DNA of 64,000 nt from JAJPKK01 sp963800215 (GTDB lineage: Bacteria > Pseudomonadota > Alphaproteobacteria > Rhizobiales > Xanthobacteraceae), in assembly GCA_963800215.1 (NCBI GenBank), contig CAWCZY010000010.1:248001-312000 (forward strand), given 5' to 3'. The notes under the pieces are model-generated. The model was given only the letters and a program-made list of their open reading frames with translations, made no database searches and was not told the DNA's origin. Within the stretch, counting starts at the first letter, position 1. Each line of letters begins with the position of its first letter. The position numbers and the translations under genes are program-made. Shown piece by piece: positions 19,772 through 27,852 of the stretch.

Positions 19772-20005
19772 TCAAGCCTTCTTGGCGTGCTTCTCGAAGA
19801 TCTCGCGCCGCCGCTCGGCCGGGCTCAACCCCCGGCGATCGAAGTCGGCGAACATCTTCTTCGTCGAGGCGCGGAGCATGATGCCCTCGACAGCACTGAT
19901 CTTGGCAAAACCGACCAGGCCCAGTGTCAAGGTCTTCGCTTTGGCGGTCCCCTTGGCCTTGGTGCCCTTCTTGGCTTTGACGATTTTCTTCACCCGCTTT
20001 GGCAT
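19772..20005 (-). CDS. Putative VbhA-like antitoxin of the Fic protein
   Basis: A 77-residue protein with a Lys/Ala-rich tail (1-25) and a helix containing ISAVEGIML (36-44), then LSPAERRREIFEKH. Fic antitoxins of the VbhA type present a (S/T)xxxE(G/N) helix that blocks the ATP site. Here the SAVEG spacing is one residue shorter, though the E-G pair and the surrounding helix agree, as does the gene order. It is co-transcribed with and directly upstream of the Fic gene. Assignment rests on context plus this motif. Confidence 0.65.
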   Translation of the reverse strand: MPKRVKKIVKAKKGTKAKGTAKAKTLTLGLVGFAKISAVEGIMLRASTKKMFADFDRRGLSPAERRREIFEKHAKKA

Positions 20006-20032
20006 AGCGTCAGCCTATCACATCGCGCGCCC

Positions 20033-20899
20033 CTACGCACCTGGCGCCGCCTTCTCCTTGCGGCGTGCCCGCGCCTTGCGGATGGCTTGGTTGAATTCGC
20101 CGCCGTAGATGAATATCCCCGCGGTCCAGTACAGGAACACCAGCGCGATCATGGCGGAGGCGAGCCCCGCATAGGTCGTGACATAGGAACTGGAGAACTG
20201 CGCGAGATAGCGTCCGAACGCGACGCCGAGGACGATCCAGCCGGCGAGCGTCACGATGATGCCCGGCGCGATGTCGGCGAGCCGGCGGCGGCCGTAGGGC
20301 AGCCATTTGTGCACCAGCACCAGCGAGATCACGAGCACCACGGTCGCGATGCCGAACCGGGCGAAGGTGAACACCGCCTCCAAGCCGGCGAGCCACGGTG
20401 CGTAGCGCAGCGCGGTGTGAAAGATCAGGGGCGCCAGCACGACCAGGAAGGACAACGCGATCAGCCCGGCGGCGCCGACCAGCACATAGCCGATCGACTC
20501 CAGCCGCAGCAGCCACCACGGCCGCATCTCGATCTCGTCATAGGCGCGGTTGAGACCGATGCGCAGGCTCTCGATGCCGTTGGAGGAGAAATAGATCGCC
20601 AGCACCACGCCGAAGGTCAGCGGCCCGCTATGGGCGGTGGTGAGCACGTTCGCGATCTGGCTCGCGATCGGCCCCGCCACCTCCTTGGGCCATGCCTCGA
20701 GCAGCAGGCCGGCGACCTGATCGGCGAGTTCCTCGGTGCCGAACAGGAAACCGGTCAGCGCCGTCACGAAGATGAGAAAGGGAAACAGCGACATCAGCGT
20801 CGACAGCGCGATGTGGCTGGCGATCGCCCAGCCATCGTCGCGCCCGAGCGCGATGAAGGCATCGCCGGCGATGCGGTACCACAGGGCGATCACGCGCAA
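20033..20899 (-). CDS. YihY/BrkB family inner membrane protein
   Basis: A 288-residue protein with about six membrane helices. Typical features are SHIALSTLMSLFPFLIF near the N-terminus, SSNGIESLRIGLNRAYD in the middle, and a late YASAMIALVFLYW-like segment (SAMIALVFLYWTAGIFIYGG). The C-terminus is basic. The family (once annotated as ribonuclease BN) is of unknown function, possibly a transporter. It ends 27 bases from the antitoxin gene on the same strand and its start faces the divergent mcd gene across 200 bases. Confidence 0.88.
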   Translation of the reverse strand: MRVIALWYRIAGDAFIALGRDDGWAIASHIALSTLMSLFPFLIFVTALTGFLFGTEELADQVAGLLLEAWPKEVAGPIASQIANVLTTAHSGPLTFGVVLAIYFSSNGIESLRIGLNRAYDEIEMRPWWLLRLESIGYVLVGAAGLIALSFLVVLAPLIFHTALRYAPWLAGLEAVFTFARFGIATVVLVISLVLVHKWLPYGRRRLADIAPGIIVTLAGWIVLGVAFGRYLAQFSSSYVTTYAGLASAMIALVFLYWTAGIFIYGGEFNQAIRKARARRKEKAAPGA

Positions 20900-21042
20900 T
20901 GGGCACTCCTTGCTTGCTTGGACAGGGTCGGCTCATTCGGCAACGGGCCGGTCGCTTGATAACGCGCGAACCTTCCGGTGGCGAAATTATATTCGGCGAG
21001 ACTGGGGAAAGGCTGGCGCGGACGGAGGAAATGGTATTATGT

Positions 21043-21051
21043 TGCATTGCA
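21043..21051 (+). promoter_or_regulatory. TGCA-n-TGCA motif upstream of mcd (possible PhaR site)
   Basis: TTGCATTGCAC, with TGCA repeated around one base, lies 49 bases before the mcd start codon. It is comparable to the motif before ccr. Function is inferred. Confidence 0.4.
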
Positions 21052-21099
21052 CCATGGGCGATCCGGGCGCCCGGCTTCACCTCACGGGCGGAGGAAACG

Positions 21100-22776
21100 A
21101 TGTCGCACGCAGCGCCGGTCATGGAGACCGGATCGGATTTGCTGGGCTCGCTGCAGGAGGCCCGCGCCGCGGCGGACGCGCTGCTCGGCGACGCGACCCA
21201 TAAAGTCCGCGAACGGGTCACGGTCAACGGCCGCACCGACGCGGCGCTGGTCGAGCGCGAGCAGCGCGCCACCCACGGCCTCGCCTGGTTCGCCACCTAT
21301 GCCGAGGCGATACGCCAGCTCCTGAGTTATGCGGAGCGGATGAGCGCGCAGGGCCGATTCGGCGAGATCGAGGAGCTTCTGGTGCGCATCGGCGCCGGGG
21401 AGTTCCTGGCCCAGATGGCCGGCGGCATCCTGATGAGCCAGGGCGAGCTGGTCCGTCCCGCCGATCTCGGCCTCGATGCCAAGGCGGTGGCGGCGCGCTT
21501 TACCGGTGGGGTCGAGGACCTCATTGCCAACGGCAACACGGTGGGTAATCGCGCCCGCCTGATCGCGCTGATGGCGAACCACAGCGGCGCCACGGTGGGC
21601 GATTGCGGGCTCGACGACATCCTCGACACCATGCGCGAGGAGATGCGCAAATTCGCCGTCAGCGAGGTGGTGCCGCACGCCCAGGAATGGCACCGCACCA
21701 ACAGCTACATTCCCCTCGAAGTGATCGGCCACATGGCCGAGCTCGGGGTGTTCGGCCTCACCATCCCCGAGGAATATGGCGGCCTCGGCCTCGGCAAGGA
21801 ATCCATGTGCGTCGTCTCCGAGGAGCTGTCGCGCGGCTATATCGGCGTCGGCTCGATCGGCACCCGCAACGAGATCGCGGCCGAGCTGATCCTCGGCAGC
21901 GGCACCGACGAGCAGAAGCGCAGATGGCTGCCCAAGCTCGCCTCCGGCGAGGTGCTGCCGACGGCGGTGTTCACCGAGCCCAATACCGGCTCCGACCTCG
22001 CCTCGCTGCGCACCCGCGCCCAGCGCGAAGGCGATGTCTACAAGGTCAACGGCAACAAGACCTGGATCACCCATCCGGTGCGCGCCGACCTGATGACGCT
22101 CCTGGTGCGCACCAATCCGAAGGAGCCGGGCTATCGCGGCCTCTCCATGCTGCTGGCGGAAAAGGCGCGCGGCAGCGACGAAGAACCGTTTCCGGCGCCC
22201 GGCATGTCCGGCACCGAGATCGAGGTGCTCGGCTATCGCGGCATGAAGGAATACGAGATCGCCTTCGACGGCTTCGAGGTCAAGGCCGAGGGCCTGCTCG
22301 GCGGCGCCGAGGGCCAGGGCTTCAAGCAGCTGATGCAGACCTTCGAATCCGCCCGCATCCAGACCGCGGCGCGCGCGGTCGGCGTCGCCCAGGCGGCGAT
22401 GGACCAGGCGATCGCCTATGCCAACGAGCGCGTGCAGTTCGGCCAGAAATTGATCGAATTTCCCCGCGTCGCCGACAAGATAGCGATGATGGCGGCGGAG
22501 ATCATGATCGCGCGCCAGATCAGCTATTACGCCGCCCGGGAGAAGGACAAGGGCCGGCGCTGCGACCTCGAGGCCGGCATGGCGAAGCTCCTGGCCGCCC
22601 GGGTCGCCTGGGCCGCTGCCGACAATGCCTTGCAGATCCACGGCGGCAACGGCTTCGCGCTGGAATACAAGATCTCGCGCATCCTGTGCGACGCGCGCAT
22701 CCTCTCGATCTTCGAGGGCGCGGCCGAAATCCAGGCCCAGGTCATCGCGCGCCGCCTGCTCGACGGGCGCAACTGA
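21100..22776 (+). CDS. mcd: (2S)-Methylsuccinyl-CoA dehydrogenase
   Basis: A 558-residue FAD acyl-CoA dehydrogenase that oxidises (2S)-methylsuccinyl-CoA to mesaconyl-CoA in the EMC pathway. It has the roughly 150-residue N-terminal extension that distinguishes Mcd from ordinary 380-residue acyl-CoA dehydrogenases. The core carries LTIPEEYGGLGLG, TAVFTEPNTGSDLAS, KTWITHP and IHGGNGFALEYKISR, and ends with FEGAAEIQAQVIARRLL. GGAGGAAACG precedes the ATG at 21100, fixing the start. Electrons pass to the electron transfer flavoprotein, encoded at 27853-29548. ccr and ecm are in the same neighbourhood. Confidence 0.94.
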   Translation: MSHAAPVMETGSDLLGSLQEARAAADALLGDATHKVRERVTVNGRTDAALVEREQRATHGLAWFATYAEAIRQLLSYAERMSAQGRFGEIEELLVRIGAGEFLAQMAGGILMSQGELVRPADLGLDAKAVAARFTGGVEDLIANGNTVGNRARLIALMANHSGATVGDCGLDDILDTMREEMRKFAVSEVVPHAQEWHRTNSYIPLEVIGHMAELGVFGLTIPEEYGGLGLGKESMCVVSEELSRGYIGVGSIGTRNEIAAELILGSGTDEQKRRWLPKLASGEVLPTAVFTEPNTGSDLASLRTRAQREGDVYKVNGNKTWITHPVRADLMTLLVRTNPKEPGYRGLSMLLAEKARGSDEEPFPAPGMSGTEIEVLGYRGMKEYEIAFDGFEVKAEGLLGGAEGQGFKQLMQTFESARIQTAARAVGVAQAAMDQAIAYANERVQFGQKLIEFPRVADKIAMMAAEIMIARQISYYAAREKDKGRRCDLEAGMAKLLAARVAWAAADNALQIHGGNGFALEYKISRILCDARILSIFEGAAEIQAQVIARRLLDGRN

Positions 22777-22827
22777 GCCGGCGGGCGGCGTGCGGGCTGC
22801 TCCAAGGCGATAGGGGAAGGCTCGGCA

Positions 22828-23085
22828 TCAACGAATGCGCTCGTCCCCGTAGCCGGTCGAATTCAGGTACTTTTTCGTCCGCATGCTCAAATCGCGCGGC
22901 AGACGATCAACCGAGCCGATGATGTCGGTGACGGCGTCGAGCAATGCCGGCTGTCGCCGACGCGACCTCTTTCCCCCCGTCAGCCGCTCGCGCACCACTT
23001 CTGATTTCGACAGCTTACGCCGGCGCGACTCGGCTTCGATTTGGGCGACCAGGGCTTCCGGCAATCGAACCGACATTGTCTTCAT
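22828..23085 (-). CDS. Ribbon-helix-helix (CopG/Arc) protein, possible orphan antitoxin
   Basis: An 85-residue protein beginning MKTMSVRLPEALVAQIEAES, a clear RHH strand and helix, followed by RKLSKSEVVRERL. It resembles antitoxins of PIN-domain pairs and solo RHH regulators. No toxin gene follows it: the next 50 bases are the 3' flank of mcd on the other strand. Its C-terminal half (LLDAVTDIIGSVDRLPRDL) is the kind of segment that occupies a PIN toxin. It is therefore either a remnant of a toxin-antitoxin pair or a stand-alone regulator. Confidence 0.75.
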   Translation of the reverse strand: MKTMSVRLPEALVAQIEAESRRRKLSKSEVVRERLTGGKRSRRRQPALLDAVTDIIGSVDRLPRDLSMRTKKYLNSTGYGDERIR

Positions 23086-23310
23086 GAGATCGGCCTATTA
23101 CATCGCAGACATATGCATAAGCAGCGCGCTATCGCCGCGATTGCAGAGGACAAACGAGTTTGCTTCATCATAATTGAGGAACATCAAGGCCGGCCCCGGC
23201 GTTTCCGGTTTGATGATCAACCAGGGGGCCCTGCCGGGAGGCGAGTTCCGGCGGCGCCTTGGTATGGTCGATCCTGCGATTTTTTGGAAAATCGCGAAAC
23301 CCGAGGGCTC

Positions 23311-23757
23311 ATGACCAAAATCCATATTCCCCACGACGCCATCGTGTTCGTCGGCGACGGGTGCAAGGCGCTGTTCCTGCGCAACGAAGGCGACGAGAAA
23401 TTTCCCAATCTCAAGACCGAACGCGTCTTCGTCGACGACAACCCGCCGACCCGTGAGCAGGGCACCGACAGGCCGGGCCGCAGCTATTCCAGCGTCGGGC
23501 ACGGCCGCAGCGCGGTCGAGCAGACCGATTGGCACGAACTGGAGCAGCACCATTTCGCCCGCGTGGTGGCGGAAGCGCTCGAGAAACTGGTGCGGGAGCG
23601 TCACGTCAAAGCGGTCGTGATCGCCGCGCCGCCGCGCACGCTGGCCGATCTGCGCCAAGCGATCCATAAGGACGTCAAGGCCCGCATCATCGCCGAGGTC
23701 GACAAGGACTTCACGAAACAGCCCGTCTACGAAATCGAGAAGCATCTGGCGGGTTAG
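23311..23757 (+). CDS. Host attachment protein family (PF10116)
   Basis: A 148-residue protein starting MTKIHIPHDAIVFVGDGCKA with GRSAVEQTDWHELEQHHFA in the middle and VIAAPPRTLADLR near the end. This matches the family annotated as required for attachment to host cells in Agrobacterium (AtsA-like). It is probably cytoplasmic, and the fold resembles the eRF1/Pelota domain-1 superfamily. The ATG at 23311 is chosen because upstream in-frame sequence is not conserved in type. A dispersed repeat follows its stop. Confidence 0.85.
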   Translation: MTKIHIPHDAIVFVGDGCKALFLRNEGDEKFPNLKTERVFVDDNPPTREQGTDRPGRSYSSVGHGRSAVEQTDWHELEQHHFARVVAEALEKLVRERHVKAVVIAAPPRTLADLRQAIHKDVKARIIAEVDKDFTKQPVYEIEKHLAG

Positions 23758-23772
23758 CGAGCCATTTGCTGC

Positions 23773-23908
23773 GTCATTCCGGGGCGGTGCCAACGGTCCG
23801 GCCTGCGGCCGGCCCGATGACAGGCTCCGCGCCGAAACAGGAACGATCTCACCCACGCGCACGCTCGCTTGGATTTCGGGTTCGCGCGAAGCGCGCCCCA
23901 GAATGACG
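23773..23908. repeat. Dispersed repeat family R2, copy a
   Basis: Begins TCATTCCGGGGCGG and ends GAAGCGCGCCCCAGAATGAC, so the two ends are inverted copies; the interior has GATTTCGGGTTCGCGCGAAG. The same pattern is at 30660-30768 and, shorter, at 35355 and 45364. It lies between convergent genes and could fold into a long imperfect hairpin. Confidence 0.75.
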
Positions 23909-23913
23909 GAATT

Positions 23914-24900
23914 TCACCGCTTGCCCCTCGGCCGGCGCCTGATGCCGAGTTCCAGCAGCGCCGCCGTGACGGCGCTTTCGAGCGGCGTATGCGGGATATC
24001 GCCGATCACCGCCGCCAGCCGGGTGCCGTCGATGGCGTGCGGCGTCGACCACAGATAGGAAACCTCGGAAAGCTCGCGGAAGATCGGCACCACGACGCCG
24101 AGCATGCGCAACAGGGTCCACGGCATGCCGTTCACCTTGAAGCCGCGCCCGCATGCCCGCGCGATCGCACCGGCCAGGGCGCGGCCGGTCACGGCGTGGC
24201 CGGGAAACCCGAATTGCGCAAACGGCGCGAGCACGGCGCGTGCCTCGACGAGACGCCGCATCGCGTCGCAGAGGTCGGGCACATAGGCCCATTCGTGCAC
24301 CACGTCGAGCGGCCCCGGATAGGTGAGACGGCCCCCGGCGACCTCGCGGACCAGGATGCGGTCGAAATACGAGCCGATGCCGGGGCCGCCGAAAAAGTCG
24401 CCGCTGCGCAGGATGATGACGCGCACGCCCTGGTCTGCCGCGGCGCGCATGCGCGCCTCGATTTCGGCGCGGATCCCGCCCTTGCGCGAGGTCGGACGGA
24501 TCGGCGCCGTCTCGTCGACGATGGCCGGAATGCCGGCGCCGTAGATGTAGAGGTTGCCCGGAAACACCAGCGTCGCGCCGTTGTCGCGCGCCGCCGCGAT
24601 CGCCGCATCGGCCAATGGCAGCGCGACCGCCGACCAATGCGTATAGGGCGCGTTGAGCGCGTTGAGAACGACATCGGCGCCGCGCGCCGCCTCGATCACC
24701 GCTTCGGTGTCGCGGGCGTCGACCTCGATCAGTTCGGTGCCCGGCGCCACATCGGCCGACGCGCGTCCCCGCACCAGGCTCGCGACCTGCCACCCGGCGA
24801 CACGAAAAGCGTCGGCGGCGGCGCGGCCCAATTGCCCGGCGGCGCCGAGCACGACGATGCGCCCGGCGTGGGAGGGTTGCGGCAAACTGTCCTCAGGCAA
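23914..24900 (-). CDS. NAD-dependent epimerase/dehydratase (extended SDR)
   Basis: About 328 residues with the Rossmann dinucleotide motif VVLGAAGQLGRAA close to the N-terminus, ADVVLNALNAPYTHW, FPGNLYIYGAG holding the presumed catalytic Tyr, and ILRSGDFFGGPGIGSY. The start is uncertain: no ATG is available, and the TTG at 24900, preceded by GGAG at a suitable distance, is chosen. The substrate is unknown; relatives act on nucleotide sugars or serve as quinone oxidoreductase-like proteins. It is divergent from the small membrane protein at 25018. Confidence 0.82.
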   Translation of the reverse strand: MPEDSLPQPSHAGRIVVLGAAGQLGRAAADAFRVAGWQVASLVRGRASADVAPGTELIEVDARDTEAVIEAARGADVVLNALNAPYTHWSAVALPLADAAIAAARDNGATLVFPGNLYIYGAGIPAIVDETAPIRPTSRKGGIRAEIEARMRAAADQGVRVIILRSGDFFGGPGIGSYFDRILVREVAGGRLTYPGPLDVVHEWAYVPDLCDAMRRLVEARAVLAPFAQFGFPGHAVTGRALAGAIARACGRGFKVNGMPWTLLRMLGVVVPIFRELSEVSYLWSTPHAIDGTRLAAVIGDIPHTPLESAVTAALLELGIRRRPRGKR

Positions 24901-25017
24901 TGCGATCTCCGTCTCGAATCGTCTTGTGTGCCGAACATTGCCGCCATGGGCATTTTTGCTGCCCGACCCGGCTCGACATCCATGGCGGCCCGATGCTGCG
25001 AATGCTAAAGGGTTCCA

Positions 25018-25212
25018 ATGGCGAATGTGCTTGCAAACTACATCGTTCCGGTGGCGATCGGTGCCGTGGCCGTCGTGCTGTGCCTCGGCCTCTACAACAT
25101 GCTGCGCGGCGGCTCTCCCAGCCTGTCGCAGACGCTGATGCGGTGGCGGGTGGTGCTGCAATTCATCGCCATCGTCATTATCATGCTGACGGTCTGGGCC
25201 ATGCACCGGTAG
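25018..25212 (+). CDS. Small twin-transmembrane protein (HIG1-like)
   Basis: A 64-residue protein with two hydrophobic helices (IVPVAIGAVAVVLCLGLYNML and the C-terminal FIAIVIIMLTVWAM) joined by a short basic loop with LMRWRVVLQ. This is the layout of alphaproteobacterial HIG1/twin-TM proteins, which in relatives associate with respiratory complexes. Such a gene directly before the cobalamin adenosyltransferase is common in Rhizobiales. AAAGGGTT precedes the ATG. Confidence 0.8.
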   Translation: MANVLANYIVPVAIGAVAVVLCLGLYNMLRGGSPSLSQTLMRWRVVLQFIAIVIIMLTVWAMHR

Positions 25213-25215
25213 AGC

Positions 25216-25285
25216 TGATCCCGAAGAGTTGCAGACTTTTCGGACGAGATCATGCTCAGAATCAAAGACCGTGGAGCGCATTCCA
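25216..25285 (+). repeat. Dispersed repeat family R1, copy b
   Basis: CCGAAGAGT-TGCAG-ACTTTTCGG followed by GACGAGATCATGCTCAGAATC, almost identical to copy a at 62. It fills the gap between the twin-TM gene and the adenosyltransferase and would lie in their shared transcript. Confidence 0.75.
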
Positions 25286-25312
25286 CCCAGGTCGCATCGA
25301 GGTCGCGTACGC

Positions 25313-25897
25313 ATGGTCGTTCTCAATCGCATCTACACCCGCACCGGCGATGACGGCACTACCGCGCTCGGCACCGGGGAGCGGCGCAAGAAATACGATC
25401 TGCGCATCGCCTCTTACGGCACCGTCGACGAGGTCAATGCCGCGATCGGCCTGGCGCGGCTCGCGACCGCCGCCGATGCCGAGATCGACGCCATGCTCGG
25501 CCGCATCCAGAACGACCTGTTCGACCTCGGCGCCGACCTGTGCACGCCGGAAACCGCCAAGGGCCGCGGTCCCGGCGGCGAGCGGCTCACCGTCACCGAG
25601 GCCCAGGTCACCCGGCTCGAGGCCGAGATCGACCGGCTCAATGCGGACCTCGCGCCGCTGCGCTCGTTCGTGCTGCCGGGCGGCACTGCGGCGGCGGCGT
25701 ATCTCCACCTCGCCCGCACCGTCTGCCGCCGCGCCGAGCGGATGATGGTCGAACTCGCCGACACGCCCAGCGAGGCGGTCTCGGCGACGGCCGTCAAGTA
25801 CGTCAACCGGCTGTCGGATTTCCTGTTCGTGGCCAGCCGCTTCGTGAATGCCAAGGGCAGCGGCGACGTGCTGTGGGTGCCGGGCCGCAATCGGTAG
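25313..25897 (+). CDS. ATP:cob(I)alamin adenosyltransferase, PduO type
   Basis: A 194-residue enzyme that adenosylates cob(I)alamin to coenzyme B12. It has the family's ATP-binding N-terminus IYTRTGDDGTTALGTG, GTVDEVNAAIGLAR, RIQNDLFDLGADL and the C-terminal VKYVNRLSDFLFVASRF. It belongs to the PduO/MMAB type, not to BtuR/CobO. Placement between mcd and etfBA, in a region with the B12-dependent ecm, indicates that it supplies the mutase cofactor. The ATG at 25313 is 27 bases after an R1 repeat. Confidence 0.94.
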   Translation: MVVLNRIYTRTGDDGTTALGTGERRKKYDLRIASYGTVDEVNAAIGLARLATAADAEIDAMLGRIQNDLFDLGADLCTPETAKGRGPGGERLTVTEAQVTRLEAEIDRLNADLAPLRSFVLPGGTAAAAYLHLARTVCRRAERMMVELADTPSEAVSATAVKYVNRLSDFLFVASRFVNAKGSGDVLWVPGRNR

Positions 25898-26109
25898 CGC
25901 AACCCCTGGGCAGAATGGAACGGCCTGACCAACGGACACGCCCCTTGCGGATCATGTCCGCACCCGGCGAAAGGAGACATCCCGAGCGCTGGGGGCGGGT
26001 CTTGAACCCACTGCGGTCGCCTACTGCGGATCGCAGCACTTGGGAAAATCTGGATTTGTGCAGGTATGAAGGAGCACTCCCGTTTCTGCCGGCGGCGTGT
26101 CAGGGACCC

Positions 26110-26196
26110 TTATGCGATCACCTTGTCGGCGGCGGCCAAGATGCTCTCCGGGATGGAAAGGCGGAGCGCCTTGGCGATCTTGAAATTTATAGCCAT
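26110..26196 (-). pseudogene. C-terminal remnant of an ABC transporter substrate-binding protein
   Basis: The 28-codon stretch MAINFKIAKALRLSIPES-ILAAADKVIA ending at a TAA closely follows the C-terminus of the PF04392-type ABC substrate-binding proteins (INLKTAKALGLTVPPSLLARADEVIE-like). Upstream of it the frame runs into the outer membrane protein's terminator and no further homology is visible. It is therefore a short leftover of a lost gene. The surrounding 25898-26278 gap otherwise holds only the terminator. Confidence 0.55.
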
Positions 26197-26216
26197 TAAC
26201 TGCTGACCGGGGCATG

Positions 26217-26249
26217 AAAAAAGGAACCGGGCGAGTTGCACCCGGTTCC
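26217..26249 (-). terminator. Rho-independent terminator of the outer membrane protein gene
   Basis: Stem GGAACCGGG (26223-26231) pairs with CCCGGTTCC (26241-26249) across nine bases. On the minus strand it is followed by six T residues. It lies 30 bases past the stop of the minus-strand gene. Confidence 0.85.
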
Positions 26250-26278
26250 CTGATTTTCGGGATTGCAAGGTCGGCTGG

Positions 26279-27056
26279 TCAGAACCCGAAGTTGATGGCG
26301 GCGCGCGCGATGCTCTCCTTGAACGTGGAAGAGGCGGTGAGGGCAAAGGCCGGTGCGAAGGGGTTCGCGGCAGTCACCGTATTCGAGCCGAGATCAAGGT
26401 ACAGGTACTCCGCTCGCAAAGTCCAATGTGGGGCCAACATCCACTCCACGCCACCGCCGCCAGCCCAACCGGTCTTGATGGAAGATGAGTCGCCTGTGAT
26501 GCAGGTGAACGGGCCGCATGACGTGCCCGAAAATTCCGAATTGAAGCTCGTGTCCGCTTGACCGTAGGCGAGGCCGCCAGTCCCGTAAAGGAGCACTGTC
26601 GGTGTTACCAGAAAGCCCAGGCGCGCACGCAGGGTGCCGAACCAAGTGCTTTGCTGGATAGCCTGCGAGGTGACCGGCGGAAATAAGCCGGTGACAGGCG
26701 TCACAGACGCGCTCGACTGATAACGGCTGAATTGGATGTCGGTCTCGGCGCCAATTACCCAGGCCGACGAGAGCTGCCAATTATAGCCGGTCTGGAGGCC
26801 TCCGAACAAGCCATGAGGGTTGGTGCCCAACGTCGTCGGCAAAATGCCGAAAGTGAAGAAAGGGGCCAATGCCGGGCTCCCCGAGTAGGTCGTGGAGCTA
26901 TCGGAACTCCAGGAGTTCTCCGAAGTTGACGCCGAGATACCATCCCGTCCAGCTGTAGACGGGCGCCGGCGGCGGCGCCTTGAGCGGCATATCCGCAGCT
27001 TGCGCGATACCAACCATCGCGAAGGCCATCGCACCTGCGAGCATCAGCTTTTTCAT
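26279..27056 (-). CDS. Outer membrane beta-barrel protein, Omp25/RopB-like (one net +1 frame break)
   Basis: About 258 residues when one extra base near 26920-26940 is discounted. The start MKKLMLAGAMAFAMVGIAQA is a signal peptide with a cleavage site before ADMPLKAPPPAP, the usual Omp25-like prefix. Without correction the frame stops at LLEFR, just after YLGVNFG; one base out of phase, NSWSSDSSTTYSG begins the barrel. The end, RAAINFGF, has the terminal Phe needed for outer membrane insertion. A GAGGGGG ribosome site precedes the ATG and a good terminator follows. An intact paralogue is at 61064. Confidence 0.85.
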
Positions 27057-27450
27057 AAAGAATCCCCCTCATCAGAAATAGTCGTCATAAAAATGCATAC
27101 ATCATCGTGAGGCATTTTCCTGTGATGTTTCTGCAACATTTCGCAATTCTTGAGCACGGCGCCGATACTCGGCAGCGGCAAATCTTGCCGAAGTTTCAAT
27201 CATATGATGATTGGAATGGCAGCGGTCTGTGTTGCTGTAAAAGCGCAGACGCAACTGGTCGTTCGACGCGACGGAAAACTCGGCGATGGCCGTTTGGATC
27301 GATCTTGCGCAGGCGTACTCGCGTCGCGCGCCAAAGGTAGCTCAGACTCGAATCGTGGCACCGCGCTGACGGCCGAGAAGTCCCGTGCGACCCGCGCTGA
27401 CAAGTTGGCAGTTCGTCTGGTGTTTTGACTCTGACGGTTCATACGGTTTC

Positions 27451-27577
27451 GGTGTCATCCCCACGAAAGCGGGGCATCCAGTACCCCCCCTGTGGAATCG
27501 GTGGAACCCATGCCGTGCCCAAATTGCAGTCTCGTGGTTAGTGGATCGCCCGGTCAAGCCGGGCGATGACAGCAATG
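27451..27577. repeat. Dispersed repeat family R3, copy a
   Basis: Starts GGTGTCATCCCCACGAAAGC with GGGGCATCCAGTACCC and ends GGATCGCCCGGTCAAGCCGG-GCGATGACA, the latter a hairpin. A shorter copy with both ends is at 48784-48877. Confidence 0.7.
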
Positions 27578-27778
27578 GGATTCAATCGTCGGAGACAGGA
27601 CACTAGCCGCGACCATTCAAGGAGCTGCAGGAAAGTGACGTAACGTCGCTGCGCGCCGTTGCAGCGGTGCTTGATGCGTGGTTTTCCGACGCCCCGCGGG
27701 GAAGGCGCGTGCAGCCCGCCGTTGGCCGGCCCACCGAAACTTGCCTGGCGCGACCGGTGACGCTGCCGGTGATTCATG

Positions 27779-27826
27779 CTGCAATGCGGCAATCTCGTTG
27801 ACACGCCCCGGCGCGGGTCATAGTTT
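27779..27826 (+). promoter_or_regulatory. etfBA promoter with an adjacent TGC motif
   Basis: A sigma70-type promoter: TTGACA at 27798-27803, a 17-base spacer, then TAGTTT at 27821-27826, 27 bases before the etfB start. CTGCAATGCGG at 27779-27789, just upstream of the -35 box, resembles the TGC motifs before phaZ, ccr and mcd, with one half-site degenerate. Confidence 0.6.
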
Positions 27827-27852
27827 GCGCGCCGCCTCCTGGAGAGACCAGA

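Larger units (their letters stand above)
27057..27850. other. Long intergenic region before etfBA
   Basis: Nearly 800 bases without a supported gene. The left part is the AT-rich leader of the outer membrane protein gene. The middle holds repeat R3 (27451-27577). The right end has the etfBA promoter. Small frames in 27107-27430 have no ribosome site or family resemblance. Confidence 0.6.

Noticed and set aside
23098..23310. A short minus-strand frame ending in ALLMHMSAM upstream of the RHH gene, considered as a toxin partner
   Set aside because: Its extension is antisense to the host attachment gene and it has no PIN or other toxin motif.
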